NCBI RefSeq assembly: GCF_027887165.1
Contig: NC_077228.1
Location: forward strand, 380,878,492-380,942,491
DNA length: 64,000 bases
Origin: Monodelphis domestica
Taxonomy: Eukaryota; Chordata; Mammalia; Didelphimorphia; Didelphidae
Direction: 5' to 3'
The notes under the pieces were generated by a model. The model had not been told where the DNA came from, did no database searches, and was given only the letters and a program-made list of their open reading frames with translations. How positions within the stretch are numbered: the stretch's first letter is position 1; every line of letters begins with the position of its first letter. The position numbers and the translations under genes were made by a program. This document shows positions 33,894-44,615 of this stretch, piece by piece.

Positions 33894-36139
33894 TACATTT
33901 AGGTTTTAATATACATGTTGATTCCTCTCAATAGAATGCAAACTCTGAGTAAAGGGACCATTTCATTATTGCTTTGTAACCCCAGCATTTATTTCTTCAT
34001 AAACCATAATAGATATTTAATAAATTTTTAATTGAACAAAGGAATCATTGTAGTTATTCTTCTATGAATCTTCACTTTTCTTATTTTTCATGTGCCGTGT
34101 CCAGAAAAGCACACCGTATTCCAGACAGCCATATCATGGGTTTGTTCCGGGCAAGGAGAATGCCCACCAACCTCCTCCTCCCTGACCCTGCCCAATCCTC
34201 CAGCTTGCCCTATCTCTGACTTTCTAGGGTTAGAGAGAATAGAGAGGGATCTGCATTTATCTATTTTATTAATTTACCTGCCTCTAGCTACCAGCCATGG
34301 GGAAAAGGCTTGCAGTGAACATTTCCCTCCTCCAAGAAATAAAGTATTTCATATTTATATTCTCTTCTCTCATCCCTTCAATGTTCATAGGCATTACTCC
34401 TCCCTTCCTTTCCCTGAATGTCACTCAAACAATGATCCAGAATTTCCTGCCTCTGATTGTTTACCCTAATAATGATATCACTGACATAATCTTGCACATG
34501 CTTAGTTCAGGCTTTGGGAAGTAGATTCCTTTGTCATTTTGTCAACACAGCACTATATTGCCTTTCAGTTGTCCATTGGTTATCTTGAGCAGTCCCAGAC
34601 AGTTGGGCATTCCTTTGGGTTTTTGAAGAATAGCCTATTTCCTGTAACTCACCCTTAATAATTCTTTCCCAGAAATCTGCATGAAAGTGAAATGGGTTGC
34701 TTTTATAAGTAGTTGATTCTCCTTCAATAGATGTCAAGTACAAGAGAGATGACAATTTGCTAGGGATGTTGGAGAAGGAATTCTTGTTTAAGTTCAAGTT
34801 GGACTAGAAGAACTTGAAGGCCTCACCTAACTTGGATTCTGGAATTCTGGAGATAAAATGCTTGCAAAATATAATAAGGATAGAGAATTCTAAAGATGAG
34901 GCACAGCTAGCAGGATTAAATTCTAAAATTCGAGGGGGCCTGGACCAGATGCCATCTCTTGTCTCTCTCCATTTCCAGTATTGTTAAGTACTGTCTTTAA
35001 TGAATGGATCAAATTGAGTTTCTACCAGAATCAGGAGTTGGCACCTCATCTGGTAACCTCAACGAAGTGTAGGCACTCCATCTCTAATTTCTGTCCAATA
35101 GACTTCTTAAATTGTGCCTTCTTTCTTCTCTTTTATTCCTCTTCTATATTTTGCCCTGATTCTTTTCTGGAATATTTCCCTTCTTCCTTTGCCCCTCCTA
35201 CCCAATCTGGAAACCTTAAGTTTCTTGGGTAATTAGGCTTTTTCTGTCTGTGACCTCAAGGTAGAACCCCAATCAAGCCTACCTGAGTAAATCCCCTTCT
35301 ATCTAAGCTAAGATGACCTCAAGTGCCTCAGGTTTTGTTTTTGGTTTTTTGGTTTTTGGCAAGATCATATGTTTAGAAATGGAAGAGACTTTTTTCAGAT
35401 CCTTTAATCTTGTTAAAGGGATTTTCTTAATCTCTCCTTCTGTCTCTTTAAGAGGCAGAAGAGAAGTATTTCTAGGTGTAGCAGAACTGAGAGGAGTCTG
35501 TGTGCCAGAGTTGAAGATTCCATTACCAGGGAGATGAGGGGGGATATATAAGGAAGGAATGAGTTGGCAATTAGAGGGCTTTTGCCTCTGCATCTCTTAA
35601 GAGCAAGAGGTCAGTCTCAGTCTCTGTTACTGGCAATTTTGCTACTGACAGTTGAAGGATAAAACCTTATTTAAGGAGTTCATGGGTGATGAATGTCTGT
35701 TTAATTAGGAAGATAGGTAGTTAGTAAATAGGTTAGATAGGTCTGGTCTGTCCAGGCAAGAAGCCCCTGTCCTTGAAGACAGAGTAGGCTTTTTAGAAAT
35801 TTTAGTATTAGGAATTTAGTTACAGTCATAGGGTATTAGAATAATAATCTCTTTCCTTTTTTCTATTTTTTTATCTGTACTTCTCAAATTAAACTAAGTG
35901 TTTTATCAAACTGTTCTCATTTTTGTCAAACTCCTACCATTTAGCCCTTATAAACCAAACCTCTTATTTTAAAACTGAGGAAACTGAAACCCCAAGATGT
36001 TAACAGACTTGCCCAAAGAAAGTCACATAAGTGGCAGAGCCAAGGTTTGACCCCAATAGTATTGCAATAGAGAGATGGCTTTAATGTCTAAAGATATGAG
36101 TTTAAATCTTGTCCCTGATACTATGTGACCGTGGGAAAA
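33894..36139. other. Intergenic; possible LTR at about 35.3-35.9 kb
   Basis: 34690-34850 recalls the 3' end of an old CR1-type LINE. At 35541-35549 'ggatatataagg' is a good TATA box, followed by 'cagtctcagtctctgttac' and later 'tctcaaattaaactaag', which is how an LTR promoter and R/U5 region could look. No TG...CA ends were found. No coding exon seen. 35965-36050 is a worn antisense MIR piece. Confidence 0.35.
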
Positions 36140-36376
36140 TTAGATTAGTGTAGTGAATAGAGTACTGTTCTTATAATCACGGTTTTCATTCTGTTTTGGA
36201 TACTTAACAGTTGTATGCCACTGGGGAAGATACTTAATCTTCTATCAGAAAACCCAAGTCTTCTCATTTATAAGCGGGATAATAATAGTACCTATCTCAC
36301 ATAGGGTTGTTGTTATAAGAATCAAATGAGAGTCTATAAGTGCTTTTTAAACCTTAAAGTACTATACAGATGTTAA
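36140..36376 (+). repeat. MIR-type SINE, sense
   Basis: 'gtagtgaatagagtactgtt', 'cttctcatttataagcggga' and 'agtactatacagatgttaac' follow the MIR order; its 3' end seeds the TAG/CAG microsatellite. Confidence 0.8.
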
Positions 36377-36387
36377 CTAGTAGTAGT

Positions 36388-36425
<38 letters not shown>

Positions 36426-36435
36426 TAGTAGTAGC
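36377..36435. repeat. (TAG)n(CAG)n(TAG)n microsatellite
   Basis: A CAG block (about 7 units) lies between two TAG blocks. It continues directly from the end of the MIR. Confidence 0.95.
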
Positions 36436-36444
36436 ATTATTTTT

Positions 36445-36526
36445 TTAAACCCTTACATTCTGTTTTAGAATCAATACTGCATATTGGTTCCAAGGCAGAA
36501 AAACAGGCAATGGGGGTTAAGTGACT
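36445..36526 (-). repeat. Type A CORE-SINE, 5'-truncated, antisense, with TSD
   Basis: Only the 3' part of the SINE (tail to CORE start). Direct repeats TAGCATTATTTTT at 36432-36444 and 36527-36539 flank it, so the truncation occurred on insertion. Confidence 0.9.
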
Positions 36527-36539
36527 TAGCATTATTTTT

Positions 36540-37580
36540 AAAATAAATTCATTATTACATTAAAATTCTCAGGTATATCCCTCCCTCTTTCTCCTCTCTT
36601 CACTAGAAAAGGCATCATTTATATAAAAAGATATAGGTACATATAAAATTATGTCTTTCTTGTTTCTATGTATCCATTCTTTCTTTGGAGATGGACACAT
36701 AAATCATTCTTCAAACAATTTTCTGTTGCTGTATATAATATTCTCTTGGTTCTGCTCCTGTCACTCTTCATAATTTCATTATTTAGCTTTGTCTGGATCT
36801 CAGTTTCCTCATCTGTAAATTAATGGGTTGGATTAATGGATGGCCTTTAAGGCCTCTGCTAGATCTAAATCTTTGATCCTATAGTTTTAAATTCAGTACT
36901 TGATCAGATTGACTCCAGTGTCTATATTGCAACATAACTGATGTTCAATCAACGAACTTGTACTGATTCCCCAATGTGTGCTTTGCACTAAAATTGAGAT
37001 AAACAACAAATAGTCCTCAAAGAGTTTACAATCTACATCAGGAGACAAGAGCCTTGGGGGGTAAATTCTATCTACACCCTAGCAGAGAAAAATTATGGGC
37101 TAAATTCTGCCATGCTAACTATTGTTAGAAGAGGTCAGAGAAGGAAAGCACACAAACAAACCCAGTGCGGGTAAAATAATTAAGTGAAGACTTCAGGGTG
37201 GGCACAGGCTTGAATTGGACCTCGAAGGTTAAGTAGGATTTAAGGAAGGTAAGGCTATTTCAAGAAAGGTAATAAGGAATTTATATTCTCTACAGAATAA
37301 GCTAGATAAGCAATTGCTTTAAAGCTGTTGGAAATCTGGAAAACCTTTGGTTTTTCTGGCTAATATTCCTCTGTCCAACATTTAATGTCACCTTCATGCC
37401 TCTCCTCCCCTGCCTGGTAGCCCTGTCTCCTTCTACCTTGCTGCTTCTTTTATTTTTGGAAACACAACTGGGTAGAAACACTTAGTTTCCTAGTTGATGG
37501 CCTGTAATCTCAGGAGCAGAAACATAGTCAGACATACCTAAACTGGCCTCTCTCTCCTCACCCTCTAAAATGCTTAGAAT
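36540..37580. other. Intergenic; worn L1 and L2/MIR pieces
   Basis: 36700-36790 recalls antisense L1 3'UTR ('ttctgttgctgtatataata', 'ttctcttggttctgctcct'). 36940-37060 is an L2/MIR-like piece ('gtgtgctttgcactaaaatt'). No gene. Confidence 0.45.
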
Positions 37581-37776
37581 AGGGGGCAGCTGAATGGTTC
37601 AGTACATTGAGAGTCAGTTCCAGGAATCTTGTGTTCAAATATAGCCTCAGATACTTCCTACCTGATTGACCCTGGGCAAGTCACTTGACCCCCGTTGCCT
37701 AGCCCTTACTGCTCTTCTACCTTGGAGCCAATGGGAAGTAGTGATTCTAAGGTGAAAGGTAAGGGTTTAAAAAATA
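37581..37776 (+). repeat. Type A CORE-SINE, sense
   Basis: Head 'gggggcagctgaatggttca', CORE 'gaccctgggcaagtcacttg', tail 'cctagcccttactgctcttc'. Confidence 0.9.
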
Positions 37777-38330
37777 ACAATAAGACGCTTGGAACAGCCC
37801 TGATATTGAAGAGGAGATGACCGCCAGGGCCAGGTGAGCGAAGCAGACTCAGGGGTACCAGCCGATCATGGACTCCCTCCTCCTTCCATAGCCTAACGAT
37901 CGTTGGGTTGCAGGATCTCGGGCTGAACCTTCCTAAATTCTGCTTTGAATACGTTCTCTTGGACCAACCCAGCCCCAGAATGAAGCAGGGGAATGGTCTC
38001 ACCTAGCCTGAGGGCGCCCGGTTTAGCCCACGAGGGAGGGGGTTAAGAGAAGCTCTCTGTGTTTGCAGGTACAGCCCAGCTCCTGACTCTAGGGCGAAGC
38101 GCTCTGAGCCCCCTCACAACCTTCTCCTGCCTCCCATACCCGGGAATACCTTCCCTTCAGGATCCCCTGTTAGGCTGCTCCTCAAGTCTACAAGTAAAGG
38201 AGTCTGTTGCTGCGAATGCCTGACTCTTTCCCGGGTTCCTCGAGGGTTTCTGGAGGACTTTCAGAAGTGACCCGGTCTACCCCCTTTCACTGCCACCACC
38301 CACATTTATTTACCAGTGGTTCCCGGACTT
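37777..38330. other. Intergenic, GC-richer
   Basis: 37790-38320 has raised GC with some CpG, but no open frame that I recognise and no repeat that I can name. Confidence 0.4.
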
Positions 38331-38527
38331 CTTTTTAAACCCTTACCTTCCGTCTTGGAATTCTTACTATGTATTGGTTTCAAGGCAGAAGAGTGGTAAG
38401 GGCTAGGCAATGGGGGTTAAGTGATTTGTCCAGGGTCACACAGCTAGGAAGAGTCTGAGGCCAGATTTAAAACTAGGACCTTCCGTTTCTAGCTGGCTCT
38501 CAATCCACTGAGCCACCCATTGGTCCC
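38331..38527 (-). repeat. Type A CORE-SINE, antisense
   Basis: Tail 'aacccttaccttccgtcttg', CORE 'gtccagggtcacacagctag', head 'tcaatccactgagccaccca'. Confidence 0.92.
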
Positions 38528-39185
38528 TCTCTCTCATTTTCAAGATAAAGACACTGAGTATTAGAGAAGTAAATGGAGTGATCCAAGGCCATACAGCTAG
38601 GTCACACCACTGAAGCTTCTTTCTAAGACATTGTCACCCCCTTGCCATGAAAAACTACAAATGAGAGAATAGGAAGCAATTGGAAATTTCAAAGCCTTTT
38701 GCCCAATGATTGAAGCCTTTCCTTTCTTCCCTAGTGGTAAGCAGCAAGGAATAATTGGCATTCTTTGTTCTATGTGATCAATCAATTAACAAGTATTTAA
38801 GTACCTATTATGAGCCAGGCACTGTACTAGGTGCTGAGAATTGAAAGGGGGAAAACTCCTATTCTCTATTCAATGGAGAAAAAGAGAGTTTTCCCCCCTC
38901 CCACCTGGGAGCTCTGGGATTTCAGTGTTCTCAGCCCACTCTAGCTCCAGCACATAAACTGACCACCTGGAAAGAGTTTATAAGTAGAATGTCTAATTGC
39001 TAAAAGTCTTGGAATCCAGAGGCTTGCAGCTGGTTTCCAGAGGAAGTTCATATTCTCATACACCAGTTTGCCCTTTCACTCCCATGTCAAATTCCATTAT
39101 ACTCTAAATTATGTGGCTAAAGAACCTTGGAAAACAAAATCTATTTTTTTCATGAGCTTGTATGCAGAGCTCCAAACTGGGGTTT
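38528..39185. other. Intergenic, worn L2/MIR fragments
   Basis: 38775-38850 has 'aacaagtatttaagtaccta' and 'gagccaggcactgtactagg', the same old family as at 17940. No gene. Confidence 0.45.
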
Positions 39186-39500
39186 GGGGTTTACATTCTA
39201 ATAACGGTGCTTTAAGGTTTGCAATGCATTTTACAAAAATTAACTTTTTTATCCTCACAACAATCTTGGAAGGTAGATGTGTTATATTCATTTGAGAGAT
39301 GAAGAAGGATATGGAGGCAGACTGAAATCAAATGACTTGCCCAGAGCAACAAAACTAGGTGCTCCTCTTATCCCCATTTTACAGATGAGAAAACTGAAGC
39401 ACACCAAGGTTAAGTGACTTATTCTGTCACATAACTAGTAAATATCTGAGGTTAGATTTGAAATTAGATCTTCCTGACTATGGGTTCAGTATCTGGTTCT
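39186..39500 (-). repeat. MIR-type SINEs, antisense
   Basis: Two consecutive MIR-like CORE regions on the minus strand ('gacttgcccagagcaacaaa' at 39334, 'aagtgacttattctgtcaca' at 39411), either two nested MIRs or a tandem copy. Confidence 0.65.
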
Positions 39501-39899
39501 TTTCTAGAACACAGACATTTAAAGTAGACAAATCTTCAATAAATTATGATGATATACTAACAAAACGAAAGGAACACAATCTAGTTTCACTTTTTTTTTT
39601 TTTAAAGAGGAGTAGATCACGGAAGTCTTAATCTAAATGACTGGTTTTCTAATCAACCTGATAAGATCACAGGGCACTGGTCTTTGAAACCCCCCTCCCC
39701 CCCCCCCAATCAAACACGAGATTACAGAGCTGGCATGGGCCACTGTATGTGGAGGTGTCTCATGGAACACTGGGATGCCTATTAATTGGCTGATTAAAAA
39801 TCTGACATTCTTCCTTATAGCCTATACATGTGGGTTAATCTTATTATCTAGAGCCCTAGGCCTCTTAGAGATGTAATCTTGACTCTTTTCCTTGCACCT
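39501..39899. other. Intergenic with poly-C run
   Basis: 39691-39708 is C-rich (a run of 12 C after CCCCCCT). Otherwise nothing recognised. Confidence 0.5.
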
Positions 39900-41240
39900 T
39901 CTTTTTAGAAAAAAATTTAAATAAATTTATCATTTAAAAATTTTTAACATTCATCTTTTAAAAATTAAGTTTCAAATGTTCTTCCTTTCCCACCTATGAA
40001 GGCAAGAAATGTTATTATATCAACGCTGCATGTGAATTCATGTAAAATGTATTCCTTAAATAGCCATGTTATTAAGAAAGAAAAATAAAGTGAAAAAATA
40101 TGCTTTAATTTACACTCAGACTTCATTGATTCCCTCTCTGTAATGGATAGCATTTTTCATAAGTTCTTTGGAATTATCTTAGATCATTGTCTTGATCAGA
40201 GTAGCAAAGTCTTTTATACTTTATCATCCTTTCAATGTTGCTGTTCCTGTCTATATAATTGAAAATCTGTTACCCTAAAAAAGAACTACATTTTCCCAGG
40301 AGCCCACTGACTTCCAGTCATTATGCACTTCCTGTAGTCAGGGGATATTAGGCAGTGATGTTGAAGGTCCCAGCCTCTTTGGCTTGCTGGCAGAGATGGT
40401 GCTGGAAAGCATGGGAGATTTTGAATTGGCCAATTAGCCATGGGAACATGGTTTTCAATTTTGTATCCATTTTATTCCTTTATTTCTAATGATCTTAATA
40501 AATCTCCTAAAATATAATATTTTCATTGAGATTAATTTTAATTTTTACATGTCTACAATATTCTTATGGTTCTGCTGGCTTCACTTTACATATGTGTTCA
40601 TATGTCTTCCCAGTTTTTTTCTGAAGCCATCCTGATCATCACTTCATAAAGCTCAATAGTATTCCATCACAAACATGTACCACAACTGTTTTTAGCCATT
40701 TCCCAAATGGTAGGATATCATCAATTTTCAATTCTTGGCCACCACAAAAAGAGTGGCTATAAATGTCCTTTTTTTGCCCCCCATCTCTTTGGGATATAGA
40801 CCTAGTAGTGGTATTGCTGGATCAAAGGGTCTTCATAGTTTGAAAGCTATTTGGGCATAGTTTCCAATTATTTTCCAGAAATGGTTGGATCAGTGCATTA
40901 GTGTCCCAATTTTACCCCATCCCCTTCTACATGTATCATTTTTTTTCCCTTAATGATTGGTGTGAGATGATACCTTAAAGTTGTTTGTAATGTGCATTTC
41001 TTTAATAAATAGTGATTTTGAGTGCTTTTTATGATCATGGATTATCTTGATTTCTGATAACTATCTGTTCATATCTTTTGTCCATTTATCAACTGGGGGA
41101 ATAATATGTATCTTGAAAAATTGGACTCATTTCTCTATATATTTGAGAAATTTTTAGCAGAAAAACTTGCTATAAATGTTTTTCTCCACTTTCCTGATTT
41201 CCCTCTAATCTTGTTTGCAATGGTTTTGTTTGTCTTGTAC
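39900..41240 (-). mobile_element. Older L1 3' region, antisense, split by an LTR
   Basis: Minus-strand L1 text of the same older family as 27950-28560: 'tggatagcatttttcataag', 'atagtattccatcacaaaca', 'ggtattgctggatcaaaggg'. The continuous L1 order is interrupted by the LTR-like element at 40268-40549, since the '...gctgttcctgtctata' part lies before it and '...ctacaatattcttatggttc' after it. Confidence 0.8.
40268..40549 (-). mobile_element. LTR-like element (282 bp), antisense, in old L1
   Basis: On the minus strand it starts TGTAAAAATTAAAATTAATC and ends TTTTTTAGGGTAACA, so it has TG...CA ends. Its last ~130 bases match the 3' end of the LTR at 45228-45957 (shared 'ggaagtcagtgg' and 'tgtagttctttttt'). 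Its first ~165 bases match 43847-44012. It has AATAAA-like text inside. No flanking duplication is visible. It may be a solo LTR or an internally deleted one. Confidence 0.65.
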
Positions 41241-43031
41241 CTTTTTAAAAAAATTTTATTTATTTAATCAATTTAGAACATTTTTGTATGTATACTCTTA
41301 TGCCGAGGGAACTTCCCCCTAATTCTGTCTGATTCCAGGAGAAGGCAATACAAAAAGAGCCATTGCATAGTGCCAAAAGAGCATTCAATCCCACATAGTT
41401 CAAATCACCACATCCCAAAGTTTACTCTGGTTTTCTGGTGCAGTATGTGGTCTGTGGAGGCATCTTCATAGTGCCTTCTCCAAACAGTTCAATTTCTGGA
41501 TTCGGAGAGGTAGCAGGTTTATTAACCTAAAATTACTCTCAAAAAGAATTTAAACTTTGCAATTTAGAATAATTATATATTTCCTCCTGAAGAGGGTGTT
41601 GAAAAACACAGGGATCACTTAGGAATGCATGGCTGAGTTATGAGGTATATGAATCAATTGGTAAGAGAAATCAAAAACATAAAAAAAAAATCCAAATAAA
41701 AGAGAAAATAATTTGAGGATGAAATATAGACCATCTAAGTCTTATGTGTAAACATTTTAAGTAAAAGAAAATAAACTATAACAGGTCCTTGAATCAGGGC
41801 CCAATTCAAGTGATTTCTATCCCACAAGTCTGTAGGACAAAATGTAGTAATATTTCATTTACCCATTTGCAGCCAAGATTACAAGAAGTTGCTATACTAT
41901 AAGAGAGAAAAAAGGACTGATAGGTAAGTGTCATTCCCTGGTCTGATTTTACCTTTACTCTCAGGGATAGGGGAGCCAGAATGGCCAATTGTTAGGTACT
42001 TTAATATTTTTCACAAGGGGTGTAGTTCAAGGAGTCCTGTGTCTTAATATACGTCAAGCACCGCAACCTTGAGTCTCACACTAGGTTCAAGTCCTTGCAC
42101 TCTTTGCACAGAATGTCATCAATTCACTTAGGATTGCTTTGGTCTCTTGTTGATCTTGTGCCACATGTCACTGTATAATGGCTCTTTTGTTCCCTTCTCC
42201 TGGAATCAGACACACTCATTAATCAAAATCCCATAAATGTTTTTTAGACAATCAATGGAATAATTTTTATAGTCTAAAGCTTTTGGGAGTATGCAATGAA
42301 ATCAGAGCAAATGTATTTTTAAACTTATATTACTGCAAAATCAAAAAAGTTAAAGAAAATCTTCTCAATACTGGTGACATGTGCTTCAAATACAAAACTA
42401 AAGATAAAAAATCTATAGCTTATAATCATTGACACACTATGTCAGTTAAGGAAAGGTAGAATACAAAGGTTTCTCACCAGAAATGAGGTCCATTTTCTCT
42501 TCAAATCTGGCCATGATCCACTGTGAGTGCAAGCAAATGATTTTCACAAAGTAACAGTTTTATAAAGAACAGTAGTTCAGCATGTAATGCACATTCAAAA
42601 AGTATCAAAATCCCCAAAGTTATAATAACCCAATGACAATAGCAAATAAACCCACTATCATATTTTACATGAGTCTACTATATGACATTTAAAGAAAGAA
42701 AAAAACCACCTTAGAAGCTAATGCATACTTGTCACAAGTTTTTCAGGTGAGCAATGTTTCAATCAAATTGAATGAATCTTAGAGACTGGGCAGGCCAGAA
42801 TGGCAAAGGGTTGATTCTCTCATGAATCTCAGGCAAGATAAGTGAAAGGATCAGTGCACTCATGAAAAAATACCTCAAGCTAGAAGCTGTTTGAAATAGG
42901 TAACACACTACTCTTTCACAGAATATACCATGCTTGTAATCAACTTCCTGTTTGGAAGAATAACTTCCTTCTCCCTGCCCCCCCTTCCCTAAGGAAAAAT
43001 GCTAGTTTCCCCAGAGGGAGTTAGAAGGCTA
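41241..43031. other. Non-coding composite of unknown retroelement origin
   Basis: 41245-41300 looks like an antisense L1-type 3' end ('tttatttatttaatcaattt'). The rest has no frame, SINE or LINE that I can name. It contains the first copy of a 254-bp near-identical repeat, and a 45-bp stretch at 41326-41370 that is the inverted match of 42169-42211. LTR pieces lie on both sides, so a non-autonomous LTR element is possible. Confidence 0.4.
42157..42410 (+). repeat. 254-bp direct repeat, copy 1
   Basis: Identical to 43036-43289 except for two substitutions (position 42256, a/c; position 42336, c/a), with no indels; offset 879 bases. Sequences beyond both ends are unrelated. It begins TGTGCCACATGTCACTG and ends in CTAAAGATAAAAA. 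Confidence 0.97.
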
Positions 43032-43035
43032 ATCA

Positions 43036-43289
43036 TGTGCCACATGTCACTGTATAATGGCTCTTTTGTTCCCTTCTCCTGGAATCAGACACACTCATTA
43101 ATCAAAATCCCATAAATGTTTTTTAGACAATCAATGGCATAATTTTTATAGTCTAAAGCTTTTGGGAGTATGCAATGAAATCAGAGCAAATGTATTTTTA
43201 AACTTATATTACTGAAAAATCAAAAAAGTTAAAGAAAATCTTCTCAATACTGGTGACATGTGCTTCAAATACAAAACTAAAGATAAAAA
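43036..43289 (+). repeat. 254-bp direct repeat, copy 2
   Basis: Second copy, see 42157-42410. A 625-bp unrelated spacer lies between the copies. The close match means a recent duplication or gene conversion. Confidence 0.97.
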
Positions 43290-43846
43290 GGAAAAGACAC
43301 CCTGGTTTTCTTTTCTTTTTTTTTTTTACCATTTTCCCTGAGAAGTGGCTCCAAGGACTCCTAGCTTCTCAGTGACAGCAATCAGCCTAGCAGGGGCAGC
43401 AACAGTGGTCAGGGTTGGAGGCTGATTTTAGGAGCAAAGCCAGAGATAAGGAGGAGGATTGCTGGGGGCTGGGAGCTGGGGCTGGGGCTGGGACCAGGAC
43501 CAGATGAGCCATCAGGGTCGGGGGCTGGAGGAAGCAGTATCAGCAACGCCAGAGTCAGTCACAAGGAACTGAGGAACATGGGCTCAAGCAGTTGAATGAG
43601 AGAAGCGGCTTATCTCTTCTTCACCGAGTATAAGAGTCTTCAACCTGAACATAGCCAGGCTCATAAGGAAAGAAAACAACAAACAACAAACAACAAACAA
43701 ATCGGCTCAGGTAGAGGTTGGAGTCCTCTCAGAGTTTGTGAGGGTGGGTAGGTGTAAAGCCTTGGCAGGAGAAATATGGCTTAAAAATTTATCTAGCCTA
43801 TCTTAAGAAAAATTGAGAGTTTTTCTCATCCCTCCTGCTTGCCAAC
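43290..43846. other. Non-coding, GC-richer, with (CAACAAA)n
   Basis: 43395-43580 is rich in GGGGCTGG-type motifs; 43676-43700 has four short AACAAAC units. It may be part of the same unknown retroelement complex. Confidence 0.45.
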
Positions 43847-44012
43847 TGTAAAATTTAAAATTATATCTTAATAATAAAAATATTTTATTTTAGGAGGTTT
43901 ATTAAATGATCATTAGAAATCAAGGAATAAAGAGGATACAAAATAAAAACAATGTGGCCATGGCTAATTAGCCATTTCAAAATCCCAACCTTACTATGCC
44001 ACCATGATTGCT
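43847..44012 (+). mobile_element. LTR 5' fragment, sense, joined to integrase
   Basis: Starts TGTAAAATTTAAAATTATATC and follows the reverse complement of 40549-40385 for about 165 bases ('attttaggaggtttattaaa', 'catggctaattagccatttc'). Similarity fades near 44012, where integrase-coding text begins. A normal provirus would have the rest of the LTR plus gag and pol between them, so there is a large deletion or recombination at this point. Confidence 0.7.
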
Positions 44013-44132
44013 GCATCACATGCACAAGGACACTGTGGAACCCAAGCTGTGATCAATTCAGTGAGATGGTTTTGGACTGCACCAGGAATATCCTAATATG
44101 GCATAAGAGTTTGTCAAAAATGTAAAATTTAT
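44013..44132 (+). pseudogene. ERV integrase zinc-binding domain, interrupted
   Basis: In the frame of the integrase core below: AASHAQGHCGTQ, then (after a TAA near 44095) VCQKC. These are the His and the Cys-X2-Cys parts of the HHCC domain. The stop separates them from each other. Confidence 0.65.
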
Positions 44133-44615
44133 ATGCAGTTCAATCAGGGAGTTTATAAGACCAAAAGGTTAGGAGGTCGTCCCCTAGCATATACTCCATT
44201 TGAATGCATACAGAGAGATTTTATCAATATGCCAAAAGACAAAGGGTTTAAGAATTGCCTTGTCATCATAGACAGATTGACTAGATGGCCAGAAGTTTTT
44301 CCTGCAAAAAAGAATAACACAGCATTTGTGGTCAAAATCCTATTAAAAGAAATCATCCCTAGATTTGGGATTCCCACAAAATTGGACTCAGATCATGGAA
44401 GTCACTTTACTCAGTCAATATTAAATGAAATTTATAAAAATCTAGGAATACAAGCTACATACCACACACCATATCATCCCCAAAGTTCAGGGCAAGTAGA
44501 GAGATTAAATAAAGACATTAAAACATTGACAGGAAAATTTTGTGCAGAAACACACCAAAAATGGACAAACATTCTGCCATATTGTTTATATAAGAAGAGG
44601 ACAGATCAAAAATGA
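44133..44615 (+). CDS. Endogenous retroviral integrase core, open frame
   Basis: Integrase joins viral DNA to host DNA. This 160-codon frame covers the RNase H-fold catalytic core with the DDE triad intact: Asp29 (IQRDFI), Asp87 (DSDHG) and Glu123 (SSGQVERLN), with the expected 35 residues between the second Asp and Glu. The class I signature PYHPQSSGQVER is present. It is cut short after HQKWTNILPYCLY, so the C-terminal DNA-binding domain is missing, and an upstream stop cuts off the zinc domain. It differs from the integrase start at 11566 and appears to come from a second, less decayed ERV copy or family. It is a gene fragment; function is unlikely. Confidence 0.85.
   Translation: MQFNQGVYKTKRLGGRPLAYTPFECIQRDFINMPKDKGFKNCLVIIDRLTRWPEVFPAKKNNTAFVVKILLKEIIPRFGIPTKLDSDHGSHFTQSILNEIYKNLGIQATYHTPYHPQSSGQVERLNKDIKTLTGKFCAETHQKWTNILPYCLYKKRTDQK

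Noticed and set aside
34092..34469. 125-codon plus-strand frame beginning MPCPEKHTVF
   Set aside because: No recognisable domain, ordinary composition for random DNA, no splice or promoter context; treated as chance.
42157..43289. Direct repeats considered as a CRISPR-like or phage attachment arrangement
   Set aside because: Only two copies of 254 bp in a vertebrate genome with no associated genes; nothing supports a prokaryotic system.
42157..43289. The 254-bp repeats taken as the two LTRs of a small retrotransposon
   Set aside because: They lack CA ends, primer-binding and polypurine sites and a flanking target duplication. I keep only the repeat itself.
43395..43580. GC-rich block read as a possible CpG island
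   Set aside because: It is rich in GGGCTGG-type repeats but has few CpG, and no gene start is near.
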